Shown here in pieces: positions 1-7,273 of a stretch of DNA of 12,948 nt. A model generated the notes under the pieces. That model saw only the letters and a program-made list of their open reading frames with translations. It was not told where the DNA came from and ran no database searches. The position numbers and the translations under genes are program-made. This DNA is from Bacteroidales bacterium UBA3297 (GTDB taxonomy: Bacteria; Bacteroidota; Bacteroidia; Bacteroidales; Paludibacteraceae): contig DETD01000028.1 in NCBI GenBank assembly GCA_002362105.1, forward strand, positions 1-12,948, given 5' to 3'. Every line of letters begins with the position of its first letter. Positions within the stretch are counted from its first letter, which is position 1.

Positions 1-3000
1 CTCCCTCACAGGTGGCGGTAAAGCCTGCGGTGGCTATATTGTATATCTGTTTTACACTGTAGTTGAACTCTCCTGCCACCGCATTCGATATGGTTGGCTT
101 GGTGTCGGAGAAGGCTCCGCCCTCTGAGTTCCACTGCAAGCCGCTTGCCATCAGATACTGGGCTGTGTTCGCATTCAAAGTCGCGTTCAGTTCAGCCACA
201 TCCCTGTCGCGGCAGAGCATATAATCCGTTTTCGCTACGGTTGGGAGGTCCACACCATAGGTTGTTACGGTAAACGGAACCGGATCACTCTCGCCTCCCT
301 GACCGGTTTGGGTTGCATAGTAGGTTACTACGCCAGGGGTGGCTGTCGATGGTGCGGTGGTCATATCCACTGCGTTGGTCTTATCCTTATCGGTATAGAC
401 CTTCAGCGTATAGGTGTCTGGTATCTCGTTATTGATCGTCACACGTTCACTGAGTGGACCCGCAGGTGCACCCTTACAGTATTCAGCACTGGTCACTTTC
501 GGAACTGGTGCGCCATAGATGTGGGCCGTGAACTTGGCGGTCTCGCCATAACAACCTGTAGCGGTATTCTTCAGGCGGACCTCATAGTCTATTGTCTCCT
601 CGGCCGGGCTGGTCGCATCCTTCACGGTTGGAGTAGGCGCTGTTGACGACCAGTCGGTTGCACCGGCCAGACGCCATTCAAGGGCTGCGCCCTTGTTCTC
701 AGGTGCGGAGGCATCGTAACTTGCGGCCACAACACTTGGAGCGCACTGGGTCTGTACATCTGTAAACGAGGCAGCCTTGCTCTTCAAGTAACAAGAAGGG
801 TCGGCTGTGGTTACCAAACCAGGAACAGCCATTACTGTCACCTCTATAGAGTCTGCAGACTGGCAATAGCCGGTAGCTGTTGCTACTGCCTTCCATTCGG
901 CCACATCCTCGCCAAATTTGAACACCGTCTTCTCGGAAGCCGGAGCGTCGTCGGAATAGTAGGTCAGCGTTGCTCCCGCAGGTGTGGTGACTGCACTCAC
1001 CGTGGTTTCTCCACAATCAGCAGTAGCTGTCAGTTTGACGGTGGTGGCCAGCATTACGGTGAACTCGTATTCCTGAGGTTCGGCCTTACATCCGGTTTTA
1101 GCGTCGCTCACCACATAAGTCAGCTTATAAGGGTCAGACTTGCCGTCTAATGCGTTCAGGTCGGCAGCCGTTGCCGCTGGCGTCCATTCTATGCTGTACT
1201 TGCCGGCGTCATCAGCGACAGGCAGTGCAGCAACAGTAGACTGTTTTGCACAGAACGGTTCGATTGCTTCAACCTGATATTCTGGTATTGCATTAACCGT
1301 AATGGTGATCGAGGCAGGCTCGCTCACGCAACCGTCCGCACTGGTCAATGTGTACTGGAATTCGTATACACCCGCAGTCAGAGTCGAGAAATTTGGAGCT
1401 TGAACCGGACTAGCCGTACCAACACCAGCGAACAAATCTTTCAAATCTTGATAATATGTGTATTTTTCTCCAGCACCTGCAGTTGGAAGCACATCGGTAG
1501 CACCAGGCTGACCCTCGCAGAACTCAAAAGTCAAGTTTTCAACTTTTGGCTGTTCTAGGAATTCAACAACGATTTCGGCCTCCTTAGTACAATTAGACGC
1601 TGTAGGGAAATCAGGATCATACACATTTACTTTCCAAGTATACTTACCTGGTTTATCATTATCGCCATAAGTAATGGTATTTGACTTTGCCTTGTCAAGA
1701 GGACTGCCTGACAACGAACTTTGCACATTTCCGTCTTTCAACCATTCAACAGTGAAGCCCTTAAAGTTCTTAGAAGCCCATTCTGATTTATCAGGTAAGA
1801 GATTTTTGGTGGTAAGAGTGACACTTTCACCCTTACACAACTTAACAGAAGTCTTCGCCTTGCCTGTTTCATCAACAAACTCTATATCGTTAGGTTTTGT
1901 ACACTTATCACACTTCAGAGCCGCAACGATAGGAATAGAAGAAATCGAAATAGCACGACAAGGAGAGAGAGCGCTCATTGTTTCCCATTCTGTTCTATTA
2001 TTCGACAGATAATCAGTCGTTCCTATCACAACACGGAAATATACATTTAGTTCATCGCCATCAAGTAACTTTTCAAAAGCCTTATGTTTTGCTGGATTGT
2101 CTATTGTATATTCTCCGTTAGGTTGGATTGTACTTAAATCGTACCAAGTGATTTTATCGTCTTCAGTCTCGCTCGGATCCTCATATGCATATTGGAAAAG
2201 GTAGCCGATTGACGAGCCATAGAAATTCTTAGAGGCTTCTGATATTTCCGCCTTCAGAGTAAGAGGTTTGTCCTCACAAAGATCTAACAACTCTTCAGCA
2301 GTCAGCGAAGCTTCCACTGCCACATCGGGAGGAGTACAAACAGTGAACTTGATATCATCGATAGCATAGTCACCTTCCGAATTATTAAACGATTCCTGAC
2401 GGTTAATCACCTGCATAACCACGCAATCGGTATTATCTTCCATCTTGAATACGGCTTCCGCATTATACCACTGGCTAGAACCGTCGAGTTTTCTTCGTTC
2501 TTCCTTCAGTATTTCACCAGTTGCAGAACCCTTTCGCAATACGATAGACAACTCACCAGTAGTAGCAGAGTTGTTGATTGCACCAAACGCAGCACTAAAG
2601 TTAATTTCCTTTCCTTTACACAAACCGCATACCTCACGTTCGTAAATCACCATATCTTTGACAGACACGCCATTACAAGAGGTACCAGACAAGTCGAAAA
2701 CAAACATACCACCACGTCGGTCACCAGAAGCATCACCTTTCACACCTGGGTTATAAGGGTTAACATTGGTAATTGCATAAGAATCATTCAATGAACCCGA
2801 TTGAGAACATGGTTTCAACGCTTTATTAACCGTAGAACCAGGCTGTAACTGAACAACAGCGCGTTTTTCATCGCCATCACCGTAAATACCCGTAGTTTTA
2901 ATGGTTTTCACATTCCCCTTTGCGTCGGTATACTCATAAGTATTCGCATTTACAAACATACCGAAATCGTCGTAGAAGATGTTGGTTTCAGCCATTGGCA

Positions 3001-4168
3001 CATCATTTCCACTAGCATCTTTCATTGTACAGCATTCCTTCGTCTCTATGGTAAAGTCGGCAGAAACCTTAGGACAGCTACCAAACTCAACAGAGCCTGT
3101 CACTTTATACGTTTTTTTCGCCTCATCTGGCGTATAGGCAAAAGAAGGTCCAGAGCCTGTAGCACCACCAGGACCCGTCCAAGAATACTTAGCACCAGAA
3201 GGATAAGACTGTTTGAAAGAAAGCAATACAGGGTTTGCCGGACAGACAGGCATCTTTTTTTGTGCTACAACAACAGGTTTTATAGAACCCGTTACCTTAA
3301 TATTATCTAAACCTATAGGGGCAAAGTTAGCACCCGCATCACGCATGAAATAGAACACAGCATTACCATCTCCATCAGCTTTTGCGGTTAAGGTGATACT
3401 TGTTTTACCACCCCAGTCCATTTTACCCGTAGACTTCTTAATTCCAGCAGGTTGACCATATTGCAACTCAGTACAAACTGTAATGCTTCCCTGATTTCCA
3501 TTTATCTTTCCTGAGCCCTTAGTCAATGTAGCTCCCGAGCTCTGCATTCCAAATGTCAAATTACCAGGAAGTTTTATTTCCCGAACTAAATCACTCGAAC
3601 TAGTGACTCCATCATTCGTTATCAGCAATTGTTTCTCAAGAAGGGCTGGGTCAAGCAAGTTGTATATATCTACAGACAACGTCACATTTGAGCCAGGAGC
3701 CAATCCGCTCACTGAATAAGAGAAGAAAGGGGATTCATGACTATTGGCGACAGCCATAAACATATTAGACCCACTACCTTCATTCAAATAAGGAGATAAA
3801 ACCTTAGGATTAGCAGTGATGGCACCAAACCCTGCTCCAAACGTATTTGTTATTTTAGATAAATCCTTCCAAGACAGGGCTGAGCCTGGAGCAGAAAAAG
3901 TTCCAGACATACCAGTCTGAATCACATCACTAATCGCGGCATAATAATCGCAAGTACCGCATTCATCGGCAAGCAAATCTGCCACATCCTCACTAAACCA
4001 ACCTTTTTCATCCTCGCTCAACGTAGGATTAAAAAGTGAAGATGGCACATCAAATTTAGTACCAGCCAGTTCACACTGTCCATACGCCAATGAAGGCGCA
4101 CCGAGCAACGCGACTGCAGCAATAAATTGGAGGAAAATTATCCCTACCCTATTCACCATTTTACTCAT
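1..4168 (-). CDS. Giant secreted Ig-like/jelly-roll modular surface protein, 3' end beyond window
   Basis: The frame is open from an ATG at 4168 to the left edge, giving 1389 codons and no stop, so only the N-terminal part is visible. Residues 1-30 are a Sec signal peptide: basic start, hydrophobic core IIFLQFIAAVALLG, likely cleavage after AYG and before QC. There is no lipobox. Residues about 33-295 look like a jelly-roll (galactose-binding or MAM-like) module ending in IGLDNIKVTG. About 300-380 is a PKD-like module (YSWTGPGG). About 385-610 is a second jelly-roll-like module ending in YAIDDIKF. From about 610 to the edge there are about eight Ig-like modules of 75-90 residues, most with a Cys early in the module (FCEGQPG, YCKGAPAG). 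CxxC pairs occur at residues 70-73, 514-517 and 753-756. Proteins of this build in Bacteroidetes are usually T9SS-exported adhesins, but the C-terminus that would prove this is missing. An alternative ATG at 4159 is three codons downstream. The ligand is unknown. Confidence 0.88.
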   Translation of the reverse strand, partial: MSKMVNRVGIIFLQFIAAVALLGAPSLAYGQCELAGTKFDVPSSLFNPTLSEDEKGWFSEDVADLLADECGTCDYYAAISDVIQTGMSGTFSAPGSALSWKDLSKITNTFGAGFGAITANPKVLSPYLNEGSGSNMFMAVANSHESPFFSYSVSGLAPGSNVTLSVDIYNLLDPALLEKQLLITNDGVTSSSDLVREIKLPGNLTFGMQSSGATLTKGSGKINGNQGSITVCTELQYGQPAGIKKSTGKMDWGGKTSITLTAKADGDGNAVFYFMRDAGANFAPIGLDNIKVTGSIKPVVVAQKKMPVCPANPVLLSFKQSYPSGAKYSWTGPGGATGSGPSFAYTPDEAKKTYKVTGSVEFGSCPKVSADFTIETKECCTMKDASGNDVPMAETNIFYDDFGMFVNANTYEYTDAKGNVKTIKTTGIYGDGDEKRAVVQLQPGSTVNKALKPCSQSGSLNDSYAITNVNPYNPGVKGDASGDRRGGMFVFDLSGTSCNGVSVKDMVIYEREVCGLCKGKEINFSAAFGAINNSATTGELSIVLRKGSATGEILKEERRKLDGSSQWYNAEAVFKMEDNTDCVVMQVINRQESFNNSEGDYAIDDIKFTVCTPPDVAVEASLTAEELLDLCEDKPLTLKAEISEASKNFYGSSIGYLFQYAYEDPSETEDDKITWYDLSTIQPNGEYTIDNPAKHKAFEKLLDGDELNVYFRVVIGTTDYLSNNRTEWETMSALSPCRAISISSIPIVAALKCDKCTKPNDIEFVDETGKAKTSVKLCKGESVTLTTKNLLPDKSEWASKNFKGFTVEWLKDGNVQSSLSGSPLDKAKSNTITYGDNDKPGKYTWKVNVYDPDFPTASNCTKEAEIVVEFLEQPKVENLTFEFCEGQPGATDVLPTAGAGEKYTYYQDLKDLFAGVGTASPVQAPNFSTLTAGVYEFQYTLTSADGCVSEPASITITVNAIPEYQVEAIEPFCAKQSTVAALPVADDAGKYSIEWTPAATAADLNALDGKSDPYKLTYVVSDAKTGCKAEPQEYEFTVMLATTVKLTATADCGETTVSAVTTPAGATLTYYSDDAPASEKTVFKFGEDVAEWKAVATATGYCQSADSIEVTVMAVPGLVTTADPSCYLKSKAASFTDVQTQCAPSVVAASYDASAPENKGAALEWRLAGATDWSSTAPTPTVKDATSPAEETIDYEVRLKNTATGCYGETAKFTAHIYGAPVPKVTSAEYCKGAPAGPLSERVTINNEIPDTYTLKVYTDKDKTNAVDMTTAPSTATPGVVTYYATQTGQGGESDPVPFTVTTYGVDLPTVAKTDYMLCRDRDVAELNATLNANTAQYLMASGLQWNSEGGAFSDTKPTISNAVAGEFNYSVKQIYNIATAGFTATCEG

Positions 4169-4303
4169 TATATATAATCTTTTTTGTTTTTCATTATACT
4201 AGATGCCAAGCCACACTTAATGGTCCTCAACAACAGATGCGATACCGCATTATAACTCAGCAAACTAACCCTATTAATGCAATATACATTAAACAAATTT
4301 GCT

Positions 4304-4328
4304 AAATTAAATGATAATTATTTAATTT
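4304..4328. repeat. Perfect 9-bp inverted repeat in the divergent promoter region
   Basis: AAATTAAAT at 4304-4312 is followed by a 7-base spacer and its exact complement ATTTAATTT at 4320-4328. Arms, spacing and position between two divergent genes would suit a dimeric regulator. The region is very AT-rich, so chance is a real alternative. Confidence 0.35.
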
Positions 4329-4441
4329 CAAAAAACGAACCGAAAGAATTTATAAACAGCTAGTAAGGATTTCACAAAAGAGGACCATATTACTAAACCA
4401 AACAGGCATGACAGATAAATCTTCCTTACAATAAAAAGCAG

Positions 4442-4449
4442 TATATTTG
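4442..4449 (+). promoter_or_regulatory. Bacteroidetes-type -7 box for the lipoprotein gene
   Basis: TATATTTG matches the Bacteroidetes primary sigma factor consensus TAnnTTTG exactly. It ends 20 bases before the ATG at 4470, so the predicted transcript start is near 4453-4456 and the 5' leader is very short. No good -33 TTTG is visible at the usual spacing. A purine-rich AAAGGAAAAG (4456-4465) lies just before the start codon and could help ribosome binding. Confidence 0.6.
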
Positions 4450-4469
4450 CAAATGAAAGGAAAAGAATA

Positions 4470-5573
4470 ATGAAAAAAAGTATTTACGCGATAATCGCCA
4501 CCCTCCCCCTTCTATTTGCAACTAGTTGTAGCAAAAATGAAGACGATGCTGTAAACAACGAATCGCTAAGTGTTGCCATAAACGGCACCTGCCTTATGGT
4601 TAACATGGGGAACTATAGTGAAAGTAACGGCAGCATTTGTAAAATGCAATATGCGCAACCCATTGACCAAAACCTATTTAAAAAAGCTAACGGGTATCCA
4701 CTACGGTCGATTATAGAAAGCGCCACCATTACCGATAAATACATTTTACTTATGTGCGGGAATGAAGACAAAGTGGAAATTTTAGACAAACAGTCGTTCA
4801 AAGAAGTCTGCACCGCCATAACTGGCATCGGCCTGCCACGCTATGCCACCATAGTAAATGGTTTCGCCTATGTAACCTGCGTAAATCCGTCGTGGACAGA
4901 TAGTGTGGGGCACATCGCAAAAATAGACCTTTCAAGCAAAAAGGTAACAACAAAAATAAAAGTCAAAGGCAACCCTGAAGGCATTACACACAGTGGTGAC
5001 CAAGTTTATGCTGCATCGGCAAACGGCATCTACCAGATAGACACCAAAAACGACAAAACGGTGAATTTCATCGAACTAGACTCGAAAACATCCACCGCTC
5101 GGTATTTCGTGACAGACGCTGACGGCGACTTATGGCTGTCCTACTCCAGCTACGACGCAAAAGGGAACGGCGTAAACTGCGGAATTGCCGAATATACACC
5201 AGGGCAAACAAAATTCAACAAAAACATCGCACTAGAAAAAATGAACGGAGACGCCTACATCGACGTTACGCCAGACAAACAGACCCTATACTACATGTAT
5301 AGTAGCGAGATTGTTGGAGGCCAAAATCCGGAAGCAGAAACACGCATCTACGCAGTAGACCTAACTAACGGAGAGGTTAAAAACAACGCCACTTGTTCGG
5401 GTTACGGGTTCTACGGGTTCAATGTGGACCCTAAAACCGGCAATATTTTCACTGCCAATGTGAATGGATTCATCACCAACAGCATGATTTCAATTTACAG
5501 TCCAACCGGGCATCTGTTGCAAGACGGACTTATGGCAGGAGTAGGAACCTGCAGATTCTACTTTTACCAATAA
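4470..5573 (+). CDS. Surface lipoprotein with YncE/DUF5074-like beta-propeller
   Basis: This 367-residue protein starts with a lipoprotein signal: KK, a hydrophobic stretch, then LLFATSC with the lipidated Cys at residue 20. The following SKNEDD is acidic, resembling the export signal that sends Bacteroidetes lipoproteins to the outer face of the outer membrane. The rest is a set of repeated beta-rich motifs typical of propeller blades: VEILDKQSFKEV, GHIAKIDLSSKKVTTKI, GIYQIDTKNDKTV, RIYAVDLTNGEV and ISIYSPTGHLL, with GNPEGIT and VDPKTGNIFTAN between blades. This resembles YncE-like and DUF5074 proteins of Bacteroides and Prevotella. No catalytic residues can be assigned, so a binding or scaffold role is more likely than an enzymatic one. 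The gene is monocistronic, divergent from the giant adhesin gene and convergent with metK. The family call is by pattern, not alignment. Confidence 0.85.
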   Translation: MKKSIYAIIATLPLLFATSCSKNEDDAVNNESLSVAINGTCLMVNMGNYSESNGSICKMQYAQPIDQNLFKKANGYPLRSIIESATITDKYILLMCGNEDKVEILDKQSFKEVCTAITGIGLPRYATIVNGFAYVTCVNPSWTDSVGHIAKIDLSSKKVTTKIKVKGNPEGITHSGDQVYAASANGIYQIDTKNDKTVNFIELDSKTSTARYFVTDADGDLWLSYSSYDAKGNGVNCGIAEYTPGQTKFNKNIALEKMNGDAYIDVTPDKQTLYYMYSSEIVGGQNPEAETRIYAVDLTNGEVKNNATCSGYGFYGFNVDPKTGNIFTANVNGFITNSMISIYSPTGHLLQDGLMAGVGTCRFYFYQ

Positions 5574-5595
5574 ACTAAGCCCCCCTCAAAGAAAA

Positions 5596-5627
5596 AGAAG
5601 AGGATATATGCAAATACACCCTCTTCT
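5596..5627 (-). terminator. Rho-independent terminator of metK, possibly bidirectional
   Basis: AGAAGAGG (5596-5603) and its exact complement CCTCTTCT (5620-5627) form an 8-bp stem with a 16-base loop. On the minus strand the stem is followed directly by TTTTTC, so it suits termination of metK. On the plus strand the downstream sequence is only weakly T-rich, but the hairpin lies 23 bases past the lipoprotein stop codon and may stop that transcript too. Confidence 0.7.
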
Positions 5628-5634
5628 CTATATT

Positions 5635-5653
5635 AAGTCGTTTCAACCGACTT
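5635..5653 (-). other. Second hairpin just after the metK stop codon
   Basis: AAGTCG (5635-5640) pairs with CGACTT (5648-5653) around a 7-base loop, starting three bases after the metK stop codon on the minus strand. It has no T-run directly behind it. It probably forms a tandem 3' structure with the terminator at 5596-5627 and may stabilise the mRNA end. Confidence 0.4.
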
Positions 5654-5656
5654 GAA

Positions 5657-6979
5657 TCACTTCAAATTTGCCTTAAACTCAGCCTTTAATGCATCGGCCT
5701 TGTCGGTCTTTTCCCAAGTAAACAATTCAACCTCACGAGAGATGAAACGGTCCTCGCCCACTGGAATCTGCTTTACAACCTTCTGATAATGACGGCCAAC
5801 ATGACCATAAGAAGCCGTTTCTGCATAGATAGGGTTACGCAAACCCAGTGTCTTTTCGATATAATATGGACGGAAGTCGAACAAAGAGCCATTAAGGATA
5901 CGGTCGGCCAACTCACCATCAGAGATATTCAACTTTGAAGTACCGTAAGTGTTGATATAAAGGCTCATAGGTTTTGCGACACCAATAGCATAAGCCAACT
6001 GAACCAAACATTCGGTAGCCAAACCAGCCGCAACAATATTCTTAGCCAAATAACGCGCAGCATAAGCTGCCGAGCGGTCTACCTTCGAAGGGTCTTTACC
6101 AGAGAAAGCACCACCACCATGAGCGCCCTTACCACCATAAGTGTCAACAATAATCTTACGGCCAGTCAGACCCGTATCACCATCAGGACCACCGATAACG
6201 AAACGGCCTGTAGGGTTTACGAACAACTTGAAGTCGTTTTTCGCGAACAGTTTCGCATAGTTGGCATCAAGTTTAAGGACACGTGGAATGAGAATTTCAC
6301 GTACATCCTTCTCAATCTGAGCCTGCATCTGTCTGTCTGCCTCTTCGTGAGAGACACCCTTCACAAATTCGTCGTGCTGGGTAGAGATTACCAAAGTATC
6401 GATACGGGCAGGCTTACCATCTTCTCCATATTCGATGGTAACCTGCGATTTAGCATCAGGACGGAGGTAAGGCATCAGCTTACCCTCTTTACGAATGGCT
6501 GCCAACTCAAGCAAGAAAGCATGAGAGAGGTCAAGCGAGATAGGCATAAGGTTAGCCGTCTCGTCGCAAGCATAACCAAACATAATACCCTGGTCGCCCG
6601 CGCCCTGGCTTTCAGGATCTACCCTTGAAACACCCTGGTTGATATCAGAGCTCTGCTCATGTAGGAAATTGAACACCTCACATTTCTTGTCATCGAAGTT
6701 GATGTCAGGATTAGTATAGCCAATCTTGCGGATAACCTCTCGGGCGATACCGTCGAAGTCAATTTTCTTGGTACCCAAAACAGCCTTCACCTTATCGTCG
6801 TTCTTGCCAATTTCACCAGCAAGAACAACCTTCTGGGTGGTTGTAAGGGTTTCACAAGCCACATGGGCATTTTCGTCTAAGGCCAACAGAGCGTCAAGAA
6901 CGGCGTCTGAAATCTGGTCCGACACCTTGTCAGGGTGTCCTTCGGATACTGATTCTGAAGAGAAATAGTATTTTGCCAT
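5657..6979 (-). CDS. metK: S-adenosylmethionine synthetase (methionine adenosyltransferase)
   Basis: MetK makes S-adenosylmethionine from ATP and L-methionine, releasing phosphate and diphosphate, in the cytoplasm. It supplies methyl groups and feeds polyamine and cofactor synthesis. The 440-residue protein shows the family motifs. The N-terminus carries SESVSEGHPDKV, with the catalytic His at 15 and the metal-binding Asp at 17. GAGDQGIMFGYACDE (126-140) is the first signature, and GGGAFSGKDPSKVDRS (288-303) is the second, the phosphate-binding loop. It is longer than the 384-residue Escherichia coli enzyme because of extra sequence in the middle (about 160-250) and at the C-terminus, as is usual for Bacteroidetes MetK. 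The ATG at 6979 gives the standard family N-terminus. It is transcribed alone, after a leader of about 175 bases carrying a SAM-II-like aptamer, which suggests feedback control by its product. Confidence 0.97.
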   Translation of the reverse strand: MAKYYFSSESVSEGHPDKVSDQISDAVLDALLALDENAHVACETLTTTQKVVLAGEIGKNDDKVKAVLGTKKIDFDGIAREVIRKIGYTNPDINFDDKKCEVFNFLHEQSSDINQGVSRVDPESQGAGDQGIMFGYACDETANLMPISLDLSHAFLLELAAIRKEGKLMPYLRPDAKSQVTIEYGEDGKPARIDTLVISTQHDEFVKGVSHEEADRQMQAQIEKDVREILIPRVLKLDANYAKLFAKNDFKLFVNPTGRFVIGGPDGDTGLTGRKIIVDTYGGKGAHGGGAFSGKDPSKVDRSAAYAARYLAKNIVAAGLATECLVQLAYAIGVAKPMSLYINTYGTSKLNISDGELADRILNGSLFDFRPYYIEKTLGLRNPIYAETASYGHVGRHYQKVVKQIPVGEDRFISREVELFTWEKTDKADALKAEFKANLK

Positions 6980-7025
6980 TTTTTATAAAAAAAATAAGTT
7001 AAGTAATAAATACAAAAGAATAACC

Positions 7026-7046
7026 GTCCTTCCAAAAAGAATGGAC
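7026..7046 (-). other. Imperfect hairpin in the metK leader, possible attenuator
   Basis: On the minus strand GTCC (7046-7043) pairs with GGAC (7029-7026), and the stem continues through TTC/GAA with one bulged A around a T-rich loop. The following leader sequence GGTTATTCTTTTG is moderately U-rich. It lies between the aptamer and the metK start, where an expression platform would be expected, but the stem is weak for a terminator. Confidence 0.3.
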
Positions 7047-7104
7047 AAACTGAAAAAATAGCAAAATGGAAAAGATTGGAATTGCCAGGAACGGCAGAAA
7101 TCAT

Positions 7105-7150
7105 TTTAGCATTTTTTTCTGTGGTTGCAAGCAGCCAAATCTATCCACTT
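7105..7150 (-). ncRNA. SAM-II-like riboswitch aptamer in the metK leader
   Basis: Read on the minus strand from 7150, the leader has GTGG (7148-7145) and CCAC (7124-7121) as a P1 stem, extended by one more pair past an A/A mismatch. The 17-base loop contains GATTT and ends in TTGCA. An A-rich linker and GCTAAA (7110-7105) follow. The same elements in the same order (GAUUU, UUGCA before the P1 3' strand, A-rich linker, GCUAAA) define SAM-II (metA/metX) riboswitches of Alphaproteobacteria and Bacteroidetes. TTTGGC in the loop can pair with GCTAAA over six bases (one G-U), giving the expected H-type pseudoknot. UUGC pairing with GCUAA around a bulged U is also possible. The purine tail GG of the best-known example is not matched here. 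The element starts about seven bases after the predicted transcript start and precedes the SAM synthetase gene, which fits its ligand. Confidence 0.77.
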
Positions 7151-7162
7151 CATTTTCCGCAA

Positions 7163-7170
7163 CAAAATTA
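7163..7170 (-). promoter_or_regulatory. metK: Bacteroidetes-type -7 box for the metK transcript
   Basis: The minus strand reads TAATTTTG here, an exact match to TAnnTTTG. A partial -33 element (GTTG at 7192-7189) lies 18 bases upstream. The predicted transcript start, about 7156, places the SAM-II-like aptamer at the very 5' end of the RNA and leaves a leader of about 175 bases before the metK ATG. Confidence 0.6.
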
Positions 7171-7222
7171 CACAATATAATGAAAAAACAACTATATAAA
7201 GCCTAAAATTTATGAACAAAAA

Positions 7223-7252
7223 AAGAGGTTACTCCATCTGGAGCAACCTCTT
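7223..7252 (-). terminator. Rho-independent terminator of the giant HYR gene
   Basis: AAGAGGTT (7223-7230) and AACCTCTT (7245-7252) pair exactly. Inside them CTCC pairs with GGAG across a four-base loop, with one A/C mismatch between the two stems. On the minus strand the hairpin is followed by a T-run (TTTTTTTG counting the stem end). It starts 21 bases after the stop codon at 7274-7276. A smaller hairpin (CGTTGA at 7265-7270 with TCAACG at 7274-7279) overlaps that stop codon. Confidence 0.85.
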
Positions 7253-7273
7253 CTCGTATTTTCGCGTTGAAAA

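Larger units (their letters stand above)
4169..4469. promoter_or_regulatory. Divergent intergenic region between the giant adhesin and the lipoprotein gene
   Basis: These 301 AT-rich bases hold the promoters of two divergent genes and no convincing reading frame or RNA gene. The rightward gene has a clear -7 box (4442-4449, listed separately). For the leftward gene the best candidate is TTAGTTTG on the minus strand (4261-4268), one mismatch from TAnnTTTG. It has no well-spaced upstream TTTG, so that start site is uncertain. A perfect AT-rich inverted repeat lies at 4304-4328. Confidence 0.6.

Noticed and set aside
308..2645. Several reading frames on both strands (308-646, 699-1016, 1674-2012, 2445-2645)
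   Set aside because: All overlap the continuous minus-strand frame of the giant Ig-like protein, which has a signal peptide and regular modules. Their own products are low-complexity or lack motifs.
4185..4194. ATG at 4194 (minus strand) as an earlier start for the giant Ig-like gene
   Set aside because: It is out of frame with the main coding sequence and hits a stop after eight codons. The ATG at 4168 leads directly into the signal peptide.
4613..4828. Minus-strand reading frame of 71 codons inside the lipoprotein gene
   Set aside because: It is antisense to a well-supported lipoprotein gene and has no start-site signals.
6119..6628. Plus-strand reading frame of 169 codons
   Set aside because: It is antisense to the conserved centre of metK and has no recognisable features; a shadow of metK codon use.
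6980..7273. tRNA or other small RNA gene besides the metK leader
   Set aside because: I looked for a cloverleaf and the T-loop GTTCGA-type sequence on both strands and found none. The structure present is explained by the terminator, promoter and aptamer.
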